From the NCBI GenBank assembly GCA_005885555.1, contig VAWN01000027.1:1-64000 (forward strand): a stretch of 64,000 nt of DNA, written 5' to 3'. Positions 9,083-20,561 of this stretch are shown here, piece after piece; the stretch's first letter is position 1; the number at the start of each line of letters is the position of its first letter. Source of the stretch: Actinomycetota bacterium (GTDB lineage Bacteria; Actinomycetota; Actinomycetes; Mycobacteriales; Micromonosporaceae). Below the pieces are notes generated by a model. That model ran no database searches. It saw nothing but the letters and a program-made list of their open reading frames with translations, and had not been told where the DNA came from. The position numbers were made by a program, and so were the translations under genes.

Positions 9083-10480
9083 ATGTCGGATGAGTTGAGC
9101 ACGTGGGTGGGTGCCACCGCGCGGGACATCGCCCGGGTGGTGCGCCGGGGTGACGCGTCCGCGACCCAGGTGGTCGCCGATCACCTCGACTACATCCAGG
9201 CGCACGACGCGGTGGTCAACGCCTTCCGGGTGGTCCGCGCCGCCGCCGCGGCCACCGAGGCCGAGGCCGTCGACCAGCAGGAGGACCTGGCCAACCTGCC
9301 GCTGGCCGGGGTACCGGTCGCGGTCAAGGAGAACACCGCGGTCGCCGGGCTGCCGACCTGGTACGGGTCGACCAGCGCGCGGGCGGCCGTCGCCGAGGCC
9401 GACCACGAGGTCGTCCGGCGGCTGCGCGGTGCGGGCGCCGTGGTCGTGGGTACCACCCGGATGCCGGAGCTGGGGCTGTGGGCGCTGACCGACGACGACA
9501 CCGCGATCACCCGCAACCCGTGGCGCACCGACCGCACGCCCGGCGGCTCGTCCGGCGGCGCGGCTGCGGCGGTCGCCGCGGGGCTCGTCCCGATCGCGCA
9601 CGGCAACGACGGGCTCGGCTCGATCCGCATCCCGGCCGCCTGCTGCGGCCTGCTCGGCATCAAGCCGGGGCGCGGGGTGGTGCCGGCGAACATGCCGGTC
9701 GAAGACTGGTTCGGCCTCACCGAACACGGCATCCTGGCCACCACGGTGGCCGATGCCGCGATCGGCCTCGCCGTCCTGGCCGGATGGACACCCGCCCGGC
9801 TCGCCGAGCCGGGCCGGCTGCGGATCGCCGTCTCCGCACGCAGTCCGGTGCAAGGGGTACGGGCGGACAAGCCGGCCCGGGACGCCCTGCGCTCGGCTGC
9901 CAAGCTGGTCGTCGGGGCGGGACACGATGCGGTGAGCGCGAGCCCCCGGTACCCCATGGGTCTGGGTCTTCGCGGCCTGGCCACCTGGTTCGCCGCGGCG
10001 TACCGCGACGTGGAGGAGTCCGGCGTGGACCGCGCGGCGCTGCAGCCGCGCACCCGCCGGCACATCGTGTTGGGTGAGTGGACCTGGCGCCGCGGCTACG
10101 TGCGCGAGAAGGACCGCACCGGCTGGCGGGCGGCGTGCGAGGCGTGGTTCGCCAACGGCAAGTACGACGTGCTGATGACCCCGGCCCTGGCCAGCACGCC
10201 GCCCGAGGCGCTGGACTACCACGCCCGGCCGTGGCGGGCCAGCTTCCTCACCTGCCTGCGGTTCGCGCCGTTCGCGGCGCCGTGGAACGTCGCGGGCTTC
10301 CCGTCGCTGGTGGTGCCGATGGGGGTCCGGCCGGACGGGCTGCCGGTGGCGGTGCAGCTGGTCGGCGCGCCCGGGTCGGAGCTGACCCTGCTGGGCCTGG
10401 CCGGTCAGCTCGAACAGGCCTCGCCGTGGCTGCGACACGCTCCCGGTTGGCCCCGGGTAGGTGCGACGATCAGCACGTGA
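9083..10480 (+). CDS. Amidase-signature family hydrolase
   Basis: A 465-residue amidase-signature enzyme. The Ser-cisSer-Lys triad is visible: Lys82 in VAVKENT, the Ser156/Ser157 loop in TPGGSSGGAAAAVAAG, and nucleophile Ser180 in GLGSIRIPA. The ATG start has a strong AGGAGG 5 bases upstream. Family members hydrolyse diverse amides. It is not accompanied by gatB or gatC, so it is unlikely to be the glutamyl-tRNA amidotransferase A subunit. The stop overlaps the GTG start of ilvA (GTGA), so the two are translationally coupled. Confidence 0.88.
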   Translation: MSDELSTWVGATARDIARVVRRGDASATQVVADHLDYIQAHDAVVNAFRVVRAAAAATEAEAVDQQEDLANLPLAGVPVAVKENTAVAGLPTWYGSTSARAAVAEADHEVVRRLRGAGAVVVGTTRMPELGLWALTDDDTAITRNPWRTDRTPGGSSGGAAAAVAAGLVPIAHGNDGLGSIRIPAACCGLLGIKPGRGVVPANMPVEDWFGLTEHGILATTVADAAIGLAVLAGWTPARLAEPGRLRIAVSARSPVQGVRADKPARDALRSAAKLVVGAGHDAVSASPRYPMGLGLRGLATWFAAAYRDVEESGVDRAALQPRTRRHIVLGEWTWRRGYVREKDRTGWRAACEAWFANGKYDVLMTPALASTPPEALDYHARPWRASFLTCLRFAPFAAPWNVAGFPSLVVPMGVRPDGLPVAVQLVGAPGSELTLLGLAGQLEQASPWLRHAPGWPRVGATIST

Positions 10481-11694
10481 ACCTTGTCACGCTCGCCGAC
10501 GTCGAAGCGGCGCGGAAGCTGATCGACGGCGTCGTCCGGTACACGCCGCTGGAGCCGTCCCGGCCGCTGACCGAGCTGCTCGGCGGCCCGGTCTGGCTCA
10601 AGTGCGAGAACCTGCAGCGGGCCGGCTCGTACAAGGTGCGCGGCGCCTACGTGCGGATCGCGCGGCTGTCCGCCGGGGAACGCGCCCGCGGCGTGGTCGC
10701 CGCCAGCGCCGGCAACCACGCGCAGGGGGTGGCCCTGGCGGCCGGCCTGCTGGGCATCACCGCGACGGTGTTCATGCCGGTCGGCGCCGCGCTACCGAAG
10801 ATCGCCGCGACGAAGCGGTACGGCGCCGAGGTGCGCGCCGCCGGCGCCACGCTGGACGAGGCGCTGAAGGTGGCACAGGAGTTCGCCGACGAGACCGGGG
10901 CGGTGCTGATCCACCCGTTCGACCACGCGGACATCATCGCCGGCCAGGGCACCGTCGCGCTGGAGATCCTCGAACAGTGCCCGGACGTGAAGACGATCAT
11001 CGCGGGGCTGGGCGGCGGCGGGTTGATCTCCGGTATCGCGGTGGCCGCCAAGACGCTGCGGCCGGACGTGCGGGTGATCGGGGTACAGGCGGCGGAGGCG
11101 GCGGCCTATCCCGGTTCGCTGGCCGCCGGGCATCCGGTACCGATCAGCCGGATGACCACGATCGCGGACGGCATCGCGGTCGGCTGCCCCGGCGAGGTGA
11201 CCTTCGCCCACGTCAGCGAACTGGTCGACGAGGTCGTGACGGTCACCGACGAGGACCTGTCCCGGGCGCTGCTGGTGGTCCTCGAACGCGGCAAGCTCGT
11301 GGTCGAACCGGCCGGCGCGGCGGGCGTCGCGGCGCTGCTCGCCGGTGCGGTACCGGTCGACACGCCGGCGGTCGCGGTGCTGACCGGCGGCAACATCGAC
11401 CCGCAGTTGCTGCTCAAGGTGCTTGAGCACGGGCTCGCGGCGGCCGGCCGGTACCTGTGGCTGACGATCCGCTGCGGCGACCGGCCCGGTCAGCTCGCGC
11501 ACGTGCTGACGCTGATCGGCGAGCTGGGCGCCAACGTCGTCGACGTGGCACACCGCCGGCACGATCCCGAACTGAGCCTCGGCGAGGTGGAGATCGACGT
11601 GTCCGTGGAGACCCGCGGTGCGGATCATGCCGAACGGCTGATCGAGGCGCTGCGCGCGGACGGGAACCGGGTGACCGAGTGGGTCAACCGCTGA
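10477..11694 (+). CDS. ilvA: Threonine ammonia-lyase with C-terminal ACT-like domain
   Basis: Deaminates threonine to 2-oxobutanoate, the entry to isoleucine synthesis or threonine catabolism. The 405-residue protein has the PLP lysine at Lys53 in [11 protein letters not shown], the tetraglycine phosphate loop [10 protein letters not shown] at about residues 178-187, and an ACT-like regulatory domain over the last 80 or so residues ([19 protein letters not shown]). The length fits the shorter single-ACT class rather than the 510-residue biosynthetic class. The GTG start overlaps the amidase stop by GTGA. The 3' end overlaps the convergent greA by 11 bp. Confidence 0.92.
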   Translation: MNLVTLADVEAARKLIDGVVRYTPLEPSRPLTELLGGPVWLKCENLQRAGSYKVRGAYVRIARLSAGERARGVVAASAGNHAQGVALAAGLLGITATVFMPVGAALPKIAATKRYGAEVRAAGATLDEALKVAQEFADETGAVLIHPFDHADIIAGQGTVALEILEQCPDVKTIIAGLGGGGLISGIAVAAKTLRPDVRVIGVQAAEAAAYPGSLAAGHPVPISRMTTIADGIAVGCPGEVTFAHVSELVDEVVTVTDEDLSRALLVVLERGKLVVEPAGAAGVAALLAGAVPVDTPAVAVLTGGNIDPQLLLKVLEHGLAAAGRYLWLTIRCGDRPGQLAHVLTLIGELGANVVDVAHRRHDPELSLGEVEIDVSVETRGADHAERLIEALRADGNRVTEWVNR

Positions 11695-12178
11695 ACGGCG
11701 CGAACCGGACGATCGTCACCTTGATGTCCTTGCCGTTGGGCGCGGTGTAGGTGACGGTGTCGCCGGCCCGGGCGCCGAGGATCGACCTGCCCAGCGCCGA
11801 CTCCGGGCTGTAGACGGTGAGGTCCGTGGTGGACGAGATCTCCCGGGAACCGAGCAGGAACGTCTCGGTGTCGTCCTTGTCGTCGTCGAAGTAGATGGTC
11901 ACGACCGAGCCGGTGACCACCGAGTCCCCGGTCGGTGCCTCGCCGACGTGCGCGTTGCGGAGCAGTTCCTGCAGGTACCGGATCCGCCCTTCCTGCTTGC
12001 CCTGCTCCTCGCGGGCGGCGTGGTAGCCGCCGTTCTCCCGCAGGTCGCCCTCTTCCCGTCGCGCGTTGATCTCCGCGGCGATCACCGGCCGGTGCGCGAT
12101 GAGCTCGTCGAGTTCGGCCTTCAGCCGGTCGTGCGCGTCCTGGGACAGCCAGGTCCCCTCGCGATCGGTGCTGGACAC
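11684..12178 (-). CDS. greA: Transcription elongation factor GreA
   Basis: Rescues backtracked RNA polymerase by stimulating transcript cleavage. At 164 residues it has the standard length, with an N-terminal coiled coil (about residues 12-80) whose tip carries the acidic [17 protein letters not shown] segment, and a C-terminal FKBP-like domain ([18 protein letters not shown]). The start is GTG at 12178, preceded by GGAGGAGATC, a strong ribosome-binding site. It is the last gene of the minus-strand pair with DUF4307. The stop lies inside the 3' end of convergent ilvA. Position beside the DUF4307 gene and mca is conserved in actinobacteria, from memory. Confidence 0.95.
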   Translation of the reverse strand: MSSTDREGTWLSQDAHDRLKAELDELIAHRPVIAAEINARREEGDLRENGGYHAAREEQGKQEGRIRYLQELLRNAHVGEAPTGDSVVTGSVVTIYFDDDKDDTETFLLGSREISSTTDLTVYSPESALGRSILGARAGDTVTYTAPNGKDIKVTIVRFAPFSG

Positions 12179-12318
12179 GATGGGATCTCCTCCAGGTGGA
12201 AAGTCGGAAACTACAAAGTTACCAAAGCCGGTGTTGTACCCGCATGGCCGAAACCCGGCGCGATGCCGGCTCCCCGCGTTCCGCGCGGAGCCGCCGCTCG
12301 CGCCAGCCGCTGTGCCTG

Positions 12319-12343
12319 ATGGTCGCTCGCTACCGCTCGCTCA
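12319..12343 (-). repeat. Stop-codon-anchored GAGCGNAGCGAG-type element
   Basis: On the minus strand the DUF4307 stop codon is the TGA of TGAGCGAGCGGTAGCGAGCG. This is the same kind of short GAGCG/AGCGAG sequence that follows the purK, oppD and DUF4129 stop codons. Confidence 0.55.
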
Positions 12344-12745
12344 GGCGTGCCGGCAGCCGAGCGCTTCGACGGCGTCGGCGCGCGCCGTGGTGGCCAGCGG
12401 GTACCGCAGCGAGACCGTGCCGCCGGTACCGACCGGTACCTCGGCGTACCCGACCTCCGCGCCGGACCGGTCCTTGGCCTGTATCCGACACACGGCCGGC
12501 CCGGTGTCGCGCTTGGTCACCGTCAGCCGCACGGCCACCGACGAGTCGCTGATCTGCTCGACGGTCACCTGGGGCTGGTACGGCGGGTTGCCGTACCGCC
12601 CGTACAAGCGCCCGACCAGCGTGAACGCGGCGACGAGGGCCACCGCCACCAGTACCGCGGGCAGCCAGCGCCGGACCGGTCGGGGTTCGCGGCGCCGCCC
12701 GTACCGGCCCGGCGGGAACACCGGTGCCCCGGGCGTGTTGGTCAC
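12341..12745 (-). CDS. DUF4307-family membrane protein
   Basis: A 134-residue protein with an Arg/Pro-rich cytoplasmic N-terminus ([11 protein letters not shown]), one transmembrane helix (about residues 29-47, [17 protein letters not shown]) and an extracytoplasmic beta-rich domain. It matches the actinobacterial DUF4307 family, found between greA and mca in many genomes. Function is unknown. The start is taken at GTG 12745; the frame stays open to 12787. It is divergent from mca with an 87-bp gap. Its stop codon is fused to a short GAGCGNAGCG-type element. Confidence 0.8.
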   Translation of the reverse strand: MTNTPGAPVFPPGRYGRRREPRPVRRWLPAVLVAVALVAAFTLVGRLYGRYGNPPYQPQVTVEQISDSSVAVRLTVTKRDTGPAVCRIQAKDRSGAEVGYAEVPVGTGGTVSLRYPLATTARADAVEALGCRHA

Positions 12746-12832
12746 GATGTGTTGGTCCTCGCAGGAAGCTGTCGTACCGGTAAGCAAGAATGGTCGGGTT
12801 CCATGATGTCAGGCGACGCCAGGGAGTCAGGT

Positions 12833-13708
12833 GTGGGCGAGCAGTTGCGACTGATGGCGGTGCACGCACATCCCGACGACGAGTCGAGCAAGGGCGCGGC
12901 CACCATGGCCAGATACGTCGCCCAGGGCGTCGATGTGCTCGTCGTCACGTGCACCGGCGGTGAGCGCGGCAGCGTGCTCAACCCGAAGCTGGACCGCCCC
13001 GAGGTGTGGCAGCAGATCACCGAGCTGCGCCGGCTGGAGATGGAGCGGGCCCGGCAGATCCTCGGGGTCCGGCAGGCGTGGCTCGGGTTCGTCGACTCCG
13101 GCCTGCCCGAGGGTGACCCGCCGCCCCCGCTGCCCGACGGTTGCTTCGCGGTGCAGGAGGTCGACGTGGCGGCCGAGCGGCTGGTGAAGGTGATCCGCGA
13201 ACACCGTCCGCACGTCGTGCTCACCTACGACGAGAACGGTGGCTACCCGCACCCCGACCACATCATGACCCACAAGATCTCGCTGGTGGCCTTCGACGCG
13301 GCCGGCGATCCGGAGCGGTACCCCGACGCGGGCGAGCCGTGGCAGCCGCTCAAGCTCTACTACCACATGTGGGCGCGGGCCCGGTGGTTCGCGATCCACG
13401 AGGCGATGCTGGCCGCCGGGATGGAGTCGCCGTTCACCGAGTGGATCGAGCGGGCCGCCGACTGGCCGGACCGCGACGACCGGATCACCACCCGGGTCGA
13501 GTGCGGCGACTGGTTCGAGACCCGCGACGACGCGCTGCGGGCGCACGCCACCCAGGTCGACCCGGACGGGTTCTGGTTCAAGGCGCCGCTGAACATCCAG
13601 CGCGAGGTCTGGCCGACCGAGGACTACGAGCTCGTCCGCTCGTTCGTCGACGGCGCCACACCGGAGGACGACCTGTTCGCCGGCGTCACCGAAACGGTGC
13701 GCGCGTAG
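12833..13708 (+). CDS. mca: Mycothiol S-conjugate amidase
   Basis: Cleaves mycothiol S-conjugates to a mercapturic acid and GlcN-Ins, a detoxification step specific to actinomycetes. The 291-residue protein has the LmbE/PIG-L fold. Zinc ligands by analogy with MshB are His13 and Asp16 in [12 protein letters not shown] and His143 in [10 protein letters not shown]. The GTG start at 12833 has AGGGAG about 8 bases upstream and gives an N-terminus like known Mca proteins; ATG at 12803 or 12806 would add residues. Its presence indicates a mycothiol-producing host. A small membrane-protein gene follows after 26 bp. Confidence 0.95.
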   Translation: MGEQLRLMAVHAHPDDESSKGAATMARYVAQGVDVLVVTCTGGERGSVLNPKLDRPEVWQQITELRRLEMERARQILGVRQAWLGFVDSGLPEGDPPPPLPDGCFAVQEVDVAAERLVKVIREHRPHVVLTYDENGGYPHPDHIMTHKISLVAFDAAGDPERYPDAGEPWQPLKLYYHMWARARWFAIHEAMLAAGMESPFTEWIERAADWPDRDDRITTRVECGDWFETRDDALRAHATQVDPDGFWFKAPLNIQREVWPTEDYELVRSFVDGATPEDDLFAGVTETVRA

Positions 13709-13734
13709 GCTGGGGCCATCGGTAGGAGGTTGCG

Positions 13735-13971
13735 ATGCTCACGCGGGTACTGGCCGACGGCGGCTTCGGTGACAACGTGCCCGACGGTCTCATCGGGCCG
13801 ATGGGACTGCTCATCATCCTGTTGCTCGGGATCGCCACCGTGCTGCTGATCCGCAACATGAACAGCCGGCTGCGCCGGCTGCCGGAGCGGTTCCCGCAGC
13901 AGGGGGAGTCCGGAGAAACTCCGGAGCAGACACGGCAACACGGAGCCGACAAGCCGTCGGCCGACGTCTGA
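13735..13971 (+). CDS. Small single-pass membrane protein downstream of mca
   Basis: A 78-residue protein with one clear transmembrane helix (about residues 20-40, LIGPMGLLIILLLGIATVLLI) followed by a charged cytoplasmic tail, RNMNSRLRRLPERF, and a low-complexity end. ATG with TAGGAGGTTGCG directly upstream is a strong start. It occupies the position of Rv1083 after mca in mycobacteria (from memory), so it is probably cotranscribed with mca. Function is unknown. Confidence 0.8.
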   Translation: MLTRVLADGGFGDNVPDGLIGPMGLLIILLLGIATVLLIRNMNSRLRRLPERFPQQGESGETPEQTRQHGADKPSADV

Positions 13972-14073
13972 TCGTCCGAGGGGCTCCAAATATCTAGACT
14001 TCGCGACATCTATAGGGCATACGGCCGAGCTCATAGCTGACGCGGCACCCTCGCGTGGCTTAGCCTTCGCGCG

Positions 14074-14089
14074 GGGGCGCTTGCGCCCC
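14074..14089. terminator. Short hairpin upstream of the GGDEF-EAL gene
   Basis: GGGGCGC (14074-14080), a TT loop and GCGCCCC (14083-14089) form a 7-bp hairpin in the 194-bp gap after the small membrane protein. No T-run follows. It may be a weak terminator for the mca transcript or a leader structure. Confidence 0.4.
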
Positions 14090-14165
14090 TCGCCATTCGT
14101 GGAAGGGGCGGTGCCATGATGCCAGTGCGGATGGCTGACCGCCCCACCGGGGCAGTGGGTCGGCG

Positions 14166-16682
14166 ATGACCGTACTCCGCCGGTGTGCGCGGGTACTGGG
14201 TCTCGCCGGGGCGAGCCGGCGACTCATGGTGCTCTACGCCTGCGTGATCCCCGCCGCGCTGGTCGTCGCCGGGGCCGGCGTCGTGTGGTACCCGCCGGCG
14301 GCGTCCGGTCGGGGTACCGCGATCCGGCTCGTGGCCGCCATCGCCGCGGTACTGCTGGCCCAGCTGGCCCGGGTACGGATCCGGCTCGGGCCGGCACTGG
14401 TGTCCCTCGGCTGGGGCGAGGCCGCTCTGGTCGTCGTCGTGTTCGTGGTGCCGCTGGGCTGGGTACCCGCGTCGGTGCTCGTCGGTGTCGCCATCTCGCA
14501 GGTCATCTTCCGGATCGCCGGCGAGGTGCGTACCCCGCTCAACATGGCCTACAACGCGGCGAACTTCACGCTGGCGGCGGCCGCGGCCGCGGGCGTCGCG
14601 GGCCTGGTCCTGCCGGCCACCCGCAGCTTGAGCAACCCGCGGATCGCGGTCGGGCTGATCCTGGCCGCGGTCGTCTACACCGTGGTCAACCTGGTGCTGT
14701 TCGCGGCCTTGGTCAACTTCCACGTGGGTACCCGGTTCAGTGAGGTGATCAAGCGGTCCCTGGCCGGCAAGGTCTTCCTGATCGTGGGCAACATCGCGGT
14801 CGGCCTGCTGGTCGTGGTGACGGGTAACGTGGACCCGCGCTGGCTGCTGGTGCTTCCGCCGGTGCTGTGGCTGCTGCGCCAGTCCTACAGCAACCGGCTG
14901 CGCGCCGACGACGAGCGCCGCGGCTGGCAGGAGTTCTCCCGGGCGACCGAGGCGCTGAACCGGCTGGAGGAGCGCGGGGTCGCCGAGGCCGGGGTGCGCG
15001 GCGCGGCCCGGCTGTTCCCGACCGCGACGATCGAGGTGCGGGTACTGCGCCCGGACGCGCTGTGGAGCTACCGCGGCGGCGGCGAGTCGGCCGTCGTGTC
15101 CGGACCCGCGTCGAGCGCGGCGGCCGGCCCGCTCACCGAGACCCGGCCGTTGCAGGTGGGCGGTGCCGAGGTCGGTGAGCTGCGGGTGCACTTCCCGGAA
15201 CCGGTACAGCTGAGTCCGCGCGAGCAGATGCAGCTGTCCGCGTTCGCCGACGCCCTGGCCGCGGCGCTGCACGACGCGGCGTCGCACCGCGAGCTGCAGG
15301 CGCTGTCCGCCCGCAGCCTGCACGCGGCGTCACACGACGGGCTGACCAGGCTGGCCAACCGGGACGCGCTGCTGGCCAAGGGCAACGGCGCGCTGCGGGT
15401 ACTGGAACGGGAGACCGCCGTCGCCCTGCTGCTGCTCGACGTCGACCACTTCCGCGAGGTCAACGACACGCTGGGGCACGCCGCGGGCGACCAGCTGCTG
15501 CACACGATCGCCGACCGGATGCGCGGGTACGCCCGCGGCGACGAGCTGGTCGCGCGGCTGTCCGGGGACGAGTTCGGGCTGCTGATCACGTCGCTGGACG
15601 GGCCGGCGGCGGCCGACGAGGAGGCGGCCGGCCTGACCCAGGCGCTGCGCCGGGCCCGCGAGCTGGTCGACCTGGTCGGGATGCAGGTCGAGGTCGCCGG
15701 GGTACCGCTGGCGCCGGAGTGCTCGGTCGGCGTGGTGGTCGCGCCGGCCGGCAGCGTGGACATGACCGAGCTGCTGCGCCGCGGGTACATCGCGATGTAC
15801 CGGGCCAAGCGCGGCGGCGGCGTGATCGGCTGGTACGACGGTGCCGGCGACGACGGCAGCACCGACCGGCTGGCCCTGCTCGCCGAGCTGCGCGAGGCGC
15901 TGAGCAGCGGCGGCCAGCTCGTGCTGGCCTACCAGCCCGCGCTCGACCTCGCGACCGGCGCGCCGACCGGCGTCGAGGCGCTGGTCCGCTGGCAGCATCC
16001 GCGGCGCGGTGAGCTGCTGCCGGACGAGTTCATCGCGGTACTGGAGAACAGCGACCTGGTCGGCACGTTCACCCGGTACGTCGTCGACCAGGCGCTGGCG
16101 GTGGCCACCGAGTGGGCCGCGCACGACGTCGCGGTACCGGTGTCGATCAACCTCTCGCCGCGCAGCCTGCTCGACGCCGACCTGCCCGAGCAGCTGGGCG
16201 AACTGCTGGCCAAGCACCGGGTACCCGCCGGCCGGCTGGTTCTGGAGATCACCGAGACCGTCGTGGTACCCGAGCACGACGCGATCAGCGCGGTACTGGA
16301 CGGGCTGCAGCGGCTGGGCGTGCAGCTCGCCGTCGACGACTTCGGCACCGGGTACTCGTCGCTGAAGTTCCTGACCCGGGTACACGTCGACGAGGTCAAG
16401 ATTGACCGGAGCTTCGTCGGGCGGATGGTGGACTCGCCGGAGGTCACCGCGATCATCAAGGCGACCGTCGACCTGGCCGGCGACCTCGGGGTACGGGTCG
16501 TGGCCGAAGGCGTGGAGACCGCCGAGCAGAAGTCCGCGCTGGCCCGGCTGGGTTGCGCCGCGGCGCAGGGGTACCACTTCCACCCGCCGCTGCCGGCCGA
16601 GAAGATCACCGGGGTGCTCGTCAACCTCGCCCGCGCCTCGGGCGCCCGGGTCATCCCGCTGCGCAGCGAGGGCGCCTCGTAG
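14166..16682 (+). CDS. Membrane-bound GGDEF-EAL cyclic-di-GMP signalling protein
   Basis: An 838-residue composite protein. About seven hydrophobic segments fill residues 20-245, then a variable GAF-like/linker region runs to about 385. A GGDEF domain (about 385-550) has the active-site loop written SGDEF at about 463-467. An EAL domain (about 580-820) has GVEALVRW, SINLSPRS, EITET, DDFGTGYSS and EGVET. All EAL metal and catalytic motifs are present, so phosphodiesterase activity is likely; cyclase activity is possible since SGDEF is found in active enzymes. ATG 14166 is used. It lies between mca and the YyaL gene, an order conserved without this gene in mycobacteria. Confidence 0.9.
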   Translation: MTVLRRCARVLGLAGASRRLMVLYACVIPAALVVAGAGVVWYPPAASGRGTAIRLVAAIAAVLLAQLARVRIRLGPALVSLGWGEAALVVVVFVVPLGWVPASVLVGVAISQVIFRIAGEVRTPLNMAYNAANFTLAAAAAAGVAGLVLPATRSLSNPRIAVGLILAAVVYTVVNLVLFAALVNFHVGTRFSEVIKRSLAGKVFLIVGNIAVGLLVVVTGNVDPRWLLVLPPVLWLLRQSYSNRLRADDERRGWQEFSRATEALNRLEERGVAEAGVRGAARLFPTATIEVRVLRPDALWSYRGGGESAVVSGPASSAAAGPLTETRPLQVGGAEVGELRVHFPEPVQLSPREQMQLSAFADALAAALHDAASHRELQALSARSLHAASHDGLTRLANRDALLAKGNGALRVLERETAVALLLLDVDHFREVNDTLGHAAGDQLLHTIADRMRGYARGDELVARLSGDEFGLLITSLDGPAAADEEAAGLTQALRRARELVDLVGMQVEVAGVPLAPECSVGVVVAPAGSVDMTELLRRGYIAMYRAKRGGGVIGWYDGAGDDGSTDRLALLAELREALSSGGQLVLAYQPALDLATGAPTGVEALVRWQHPRRGELLPDEFIAVLENSDLVGTFTRYVVDQALAVATEWAAHDVAVPVSINLSPRSLLDADLPEQLGELLAKHRVPAGRLVLEITETVVVPEHDAISAVLDGLQRLGVQLAVDDFGTGYSSLKFLTRVHVDEVKIDRSFVGRMVDSPEVTAIIKATVDLAGDLGVRVVAEGVETAEQKSALARLGCAAAQGYHFHPPLPAEKITGVLVNLARASGARVIPLRSEGAS

Positions 16683-16691
16683 GCTTGGCGG

Positions 16692-18716
<2,025 letters not shown>

Positions 18717-18760
18717 CTCTCAGCGAAACGCCCTACCGCCGGGTCGCTGCAACGGTGTAA

Positions 18761-18784
18761 GCATGTAATCAGAGAAATACATGC
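18761..18784. promoter_or_regulatory. Inverted repeat GCATGTA-N10-TACATGC, possible operator
   Basis: GCATGTA (18761-18767) and TACATGC (18778-18784) form a perfect 7-bp dyad with centres 17 bp apart, 14 bp before the next start codon. It lies in an AT-richer island (GTGTAAGCATGTAATC) that could include a -10 element. The following gene ends in a ribbon-helix-helix-like segment, so autoregulation is a reasonable guess. Confidence 0.5.
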
Positions 18785-18798
18785 AAGGGGAGGAACGC

Positions 18799-19362
18799 AT
18801 GAAGCACTTTGGCGGACCATGGGGGCGCGGGGCGCGCAGCGAACCGCCGCCCGCCGCCGACGACGCGCCGGCCTGGATCATGGGCGCGCTGCCGGACGAC
18901 TGGTTCCTCGAACGCCCCGACATCACCATCGACCGCGACGAGATCCTGATCGTCGGCCGGCTACCCGAACCGGCACTCGGTGAGGACGCGAGCTCCGCCG
19001 ACCGGGCCAGTGCCGAGGCCGGCCGGATCGCCAGCTTCCGCGAGTCGACCCGGGACCGGCGGATCGGCATCGCCCGCCAGGCGGAGCACCGGTACCGGCG
19101 GAAGGTCTCGTGGGGCGCGCGGGCCGGGGGTACCACGGAACTGTTCACCACCTACGGCGCGCCGGTGATGACCCGGCTGCGCCAGCCCGACCGGCAGGTC
19201 CTCGACACGCTGATCGACTCCGGCGTGGCGCGATCCCGCTCGGAGGCGCTGGCCTGGTGCGTACGCCTGGTCGGCGAGCACGCCGAGCAGTGGCTCGGCC
19301 AGCTGCGTGACGCGATGGGCGCGGTCGACGAGCTGCGCAGGCAGGGTCCGACGCTGGAGTGA
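18799..19362 (+). CDS. Conserved-looking hypothetical protein, possible ribbon-helix-helix C-terminus
   Basis: A 187-residue soluble protein I do not recognise by name. ATG 18799 is supported by GGGGAGG five bases upstream; ATG 18781 is in frame but sits inside the dyad. The N-terminal third is Pro/Ala-rich and acidic (WFLERPDITIDRDEILIVGRLPEP), the middle is charged and probably helical, and the C-terminus (DSGVARSRSEALAWCVRLV) resembles the strand-helix part of ribbon-helix-helix regulators. It precedes purK by 57 bp, so it may be cotranscribed with the purine genes. DNA binding is an inference from one segment only. Confidence 0.7.
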   Translation: MKHFGGPWGRGARSEPPPAADDAPAWIMGALPDDWFLERPDITIDRDEILIVGRLPEPALGEDASSADRASAEAGRIASFRESTRDRRIGIARQAEHRYRRKVSWGARAGGTTELFTTYGAPVMTRLRQPDRQVLDTLIDSGVARSRSEALAWCVRLVGEHAEQWLGQLRDAMGAVDELRRQGPTLE

Positions 19363-19419
19363 CCGCGGGGCCCCGCCGTGCCGGGCACGGTGGGGCCGCC
19401 GGTTAGGATCGCGGCCGAT

Positions 19420-20532
19420 ATGGATACCCGTACCGGTCTGCCCGTGGTCGGCATGGTGGGCGGCGGGCAGCTGGCCCGGATGACCCATCAGGCCGCGATC
19501 TCCCTCGGCCAGTCGCTGCGCATCCTGGCCATCGAGCCGGACGACGGCGCGGCACTGGTCGCCCCGGACGTGCGCATCGGCCACCACACCGACCTCGACG
19601 CGCTGCGGGCGTTCGCCGACGGCTGCGACGTGGTGACGTTCGACCACGAGCACGTACCGCTGGAGCACGTCAAGGCGCTGGTGGCCGACGGGTACACGGT
19701 GGCGCCGGGGCCGGGGCCGCTGCGGTACGTGCAGGACAAGCGCGCGATGCGGGAACGGCTCGGCGCGCTGGGCGTACCGGTCCCGCGCTGGGCGCCGACG
19801 ATCGACGCGGCCGCTTTCGGGTGGCCGGTCGTGGTGAAAGCGGTGCGCGGCGGGTACGACGGCCGGGGCGTCTGGTTCGTCGACCGGGACGATCCGCTGC
19901 CCGAGGTCGAGTTCATCGTCGAGGAACGGGTACCGCTGCGGCGCGAGCTGGCCGTCCTCGTCGCGCGGTCGCCGTTCGGCCAGGTCGCCGTGTACCCCGT
20001 CGTGGAAACGGTGCAGCTGGGCGGGATCTGCGTCGAGGTACTGGCGCCGGCGCCGGACCTCGACCCGGCGCGCGCCGTCGAAGCGCAGCGGCTGGCCATC
20101 GGGCTCGCCGACGAGCTGGGCGTGATCGGCCTGCTCGCCGTCGAGCTGTTCGAGACCGGGGCCGGCCTGCTCGTCAACGAGCTGGCCATGCGCCCGCACA
20201 ACTCCGGCCACTGGACCATCGAAGGCGCCCGTACCTCGCAGTTCGAGCAGCACCTGCGGGCGGTACTGGACTACCCGCTGGGCGACACCGGCCCGACCGC
20301 GCCGGCGGTGGTGATGGCCAACGTGCTCGGTGGCGAACCCGGCGGGATGTCGATCGACGAGCGGCTGCACCACCTGTTCGCGTCCGACCCCGGGGTGAAG
20401 GTGCATTTCTACGGCAAGCAGGTCCGGCCGGGGCGCAAGATCGGTCATGTGACGGCGCTCGGGGACGACATGGCGGCGGTACGGGAGCGGGCCCGCCGGG
20501 CGGCGGCCTGGCTGCGGGAGGGCGGCCGATGA
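19420..20532 (+). CDS. purK: 5-(carboxyamino)imidazole ribonucleotide synthase
   Basis: ATP-dependent carboxylation of AIR to N5-CAIR in purine synthesis. The 370-residue ATP-grasp protein has [16 protein letters not shown] at the N-terminus, the ATP-binding [13 protein letters not shown] segment, and the signature [21 protein letters not shown] 19420 has AGGATC upstream; the frame is open to 19378 but without a better start. The stop is the TGA of CGATGAGCGGAGCG, where the ATG opens a 10-codon bridging frame leading into purE. Confidence 0.95.
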   Translation: MDTRTGLPVVGMVGGGQLARMTHQAAISLGQSLRILAIEPDDGAALVAPDVRIGHHTDLDALRAFADGCDVVTFDHEHVPLEHVKALVADGYTVAPGPGPLRYVQDKRAMRERLGALGVPVPRWAPTIDAAAFGWPVVVKAVRGGYDGRGVWFVDRDDPLPEVEFIVEERVPLRRELAVLVARSPFGQVAVYPVVETVQLGGICVEVLAPAPDLDPARAVEAQRLAIGLADELGVIGLLAVELFETGAGLLVNELAMRPHNSGHWTIEGARTSQFEQHLRAVLDYPLGDTGPTAPAVVMANVLGGEPGGMSIDERLHHLFASDPGVKVHFYGKQVRPGRKIGHVTALGDDMAAVRERARRAAAWLREGGR

Positions 20533-20561
20533 GCGGAGCGAGCCGGGAGGGCGGCCGATGA
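20529..20561 (+). CDS. Bridging mini-ORF between purK and purE (10 codons)
   Basis: ATG at 20529 overlaps the purK stop (ATGA). It is followed by codons for [10 protein letters not shown] and a TGA that overlaps the purE ATG (ATGA). The junction sequence GGGAGGGCGGCCGATGAGC occurs twice (20516-20534 and 20545-20563) around a 10-bp insert, GGAGCGAGCC. It looks like a duplicated ATGA junction that keeps purK and purE coupled through a small frame. Whether the peptide itself matters is unknown. Confidence 0.45.
   Translation: MSGASREGGR

Noticed and set aside
8453-10438. A 661-codon minus-strand frame over metB and the amidase
   Set aside because: Low-complexity Arg/Gly/Ala composition and no ribosome-binding site. 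Both opposite genes have complete catalytic motifs.
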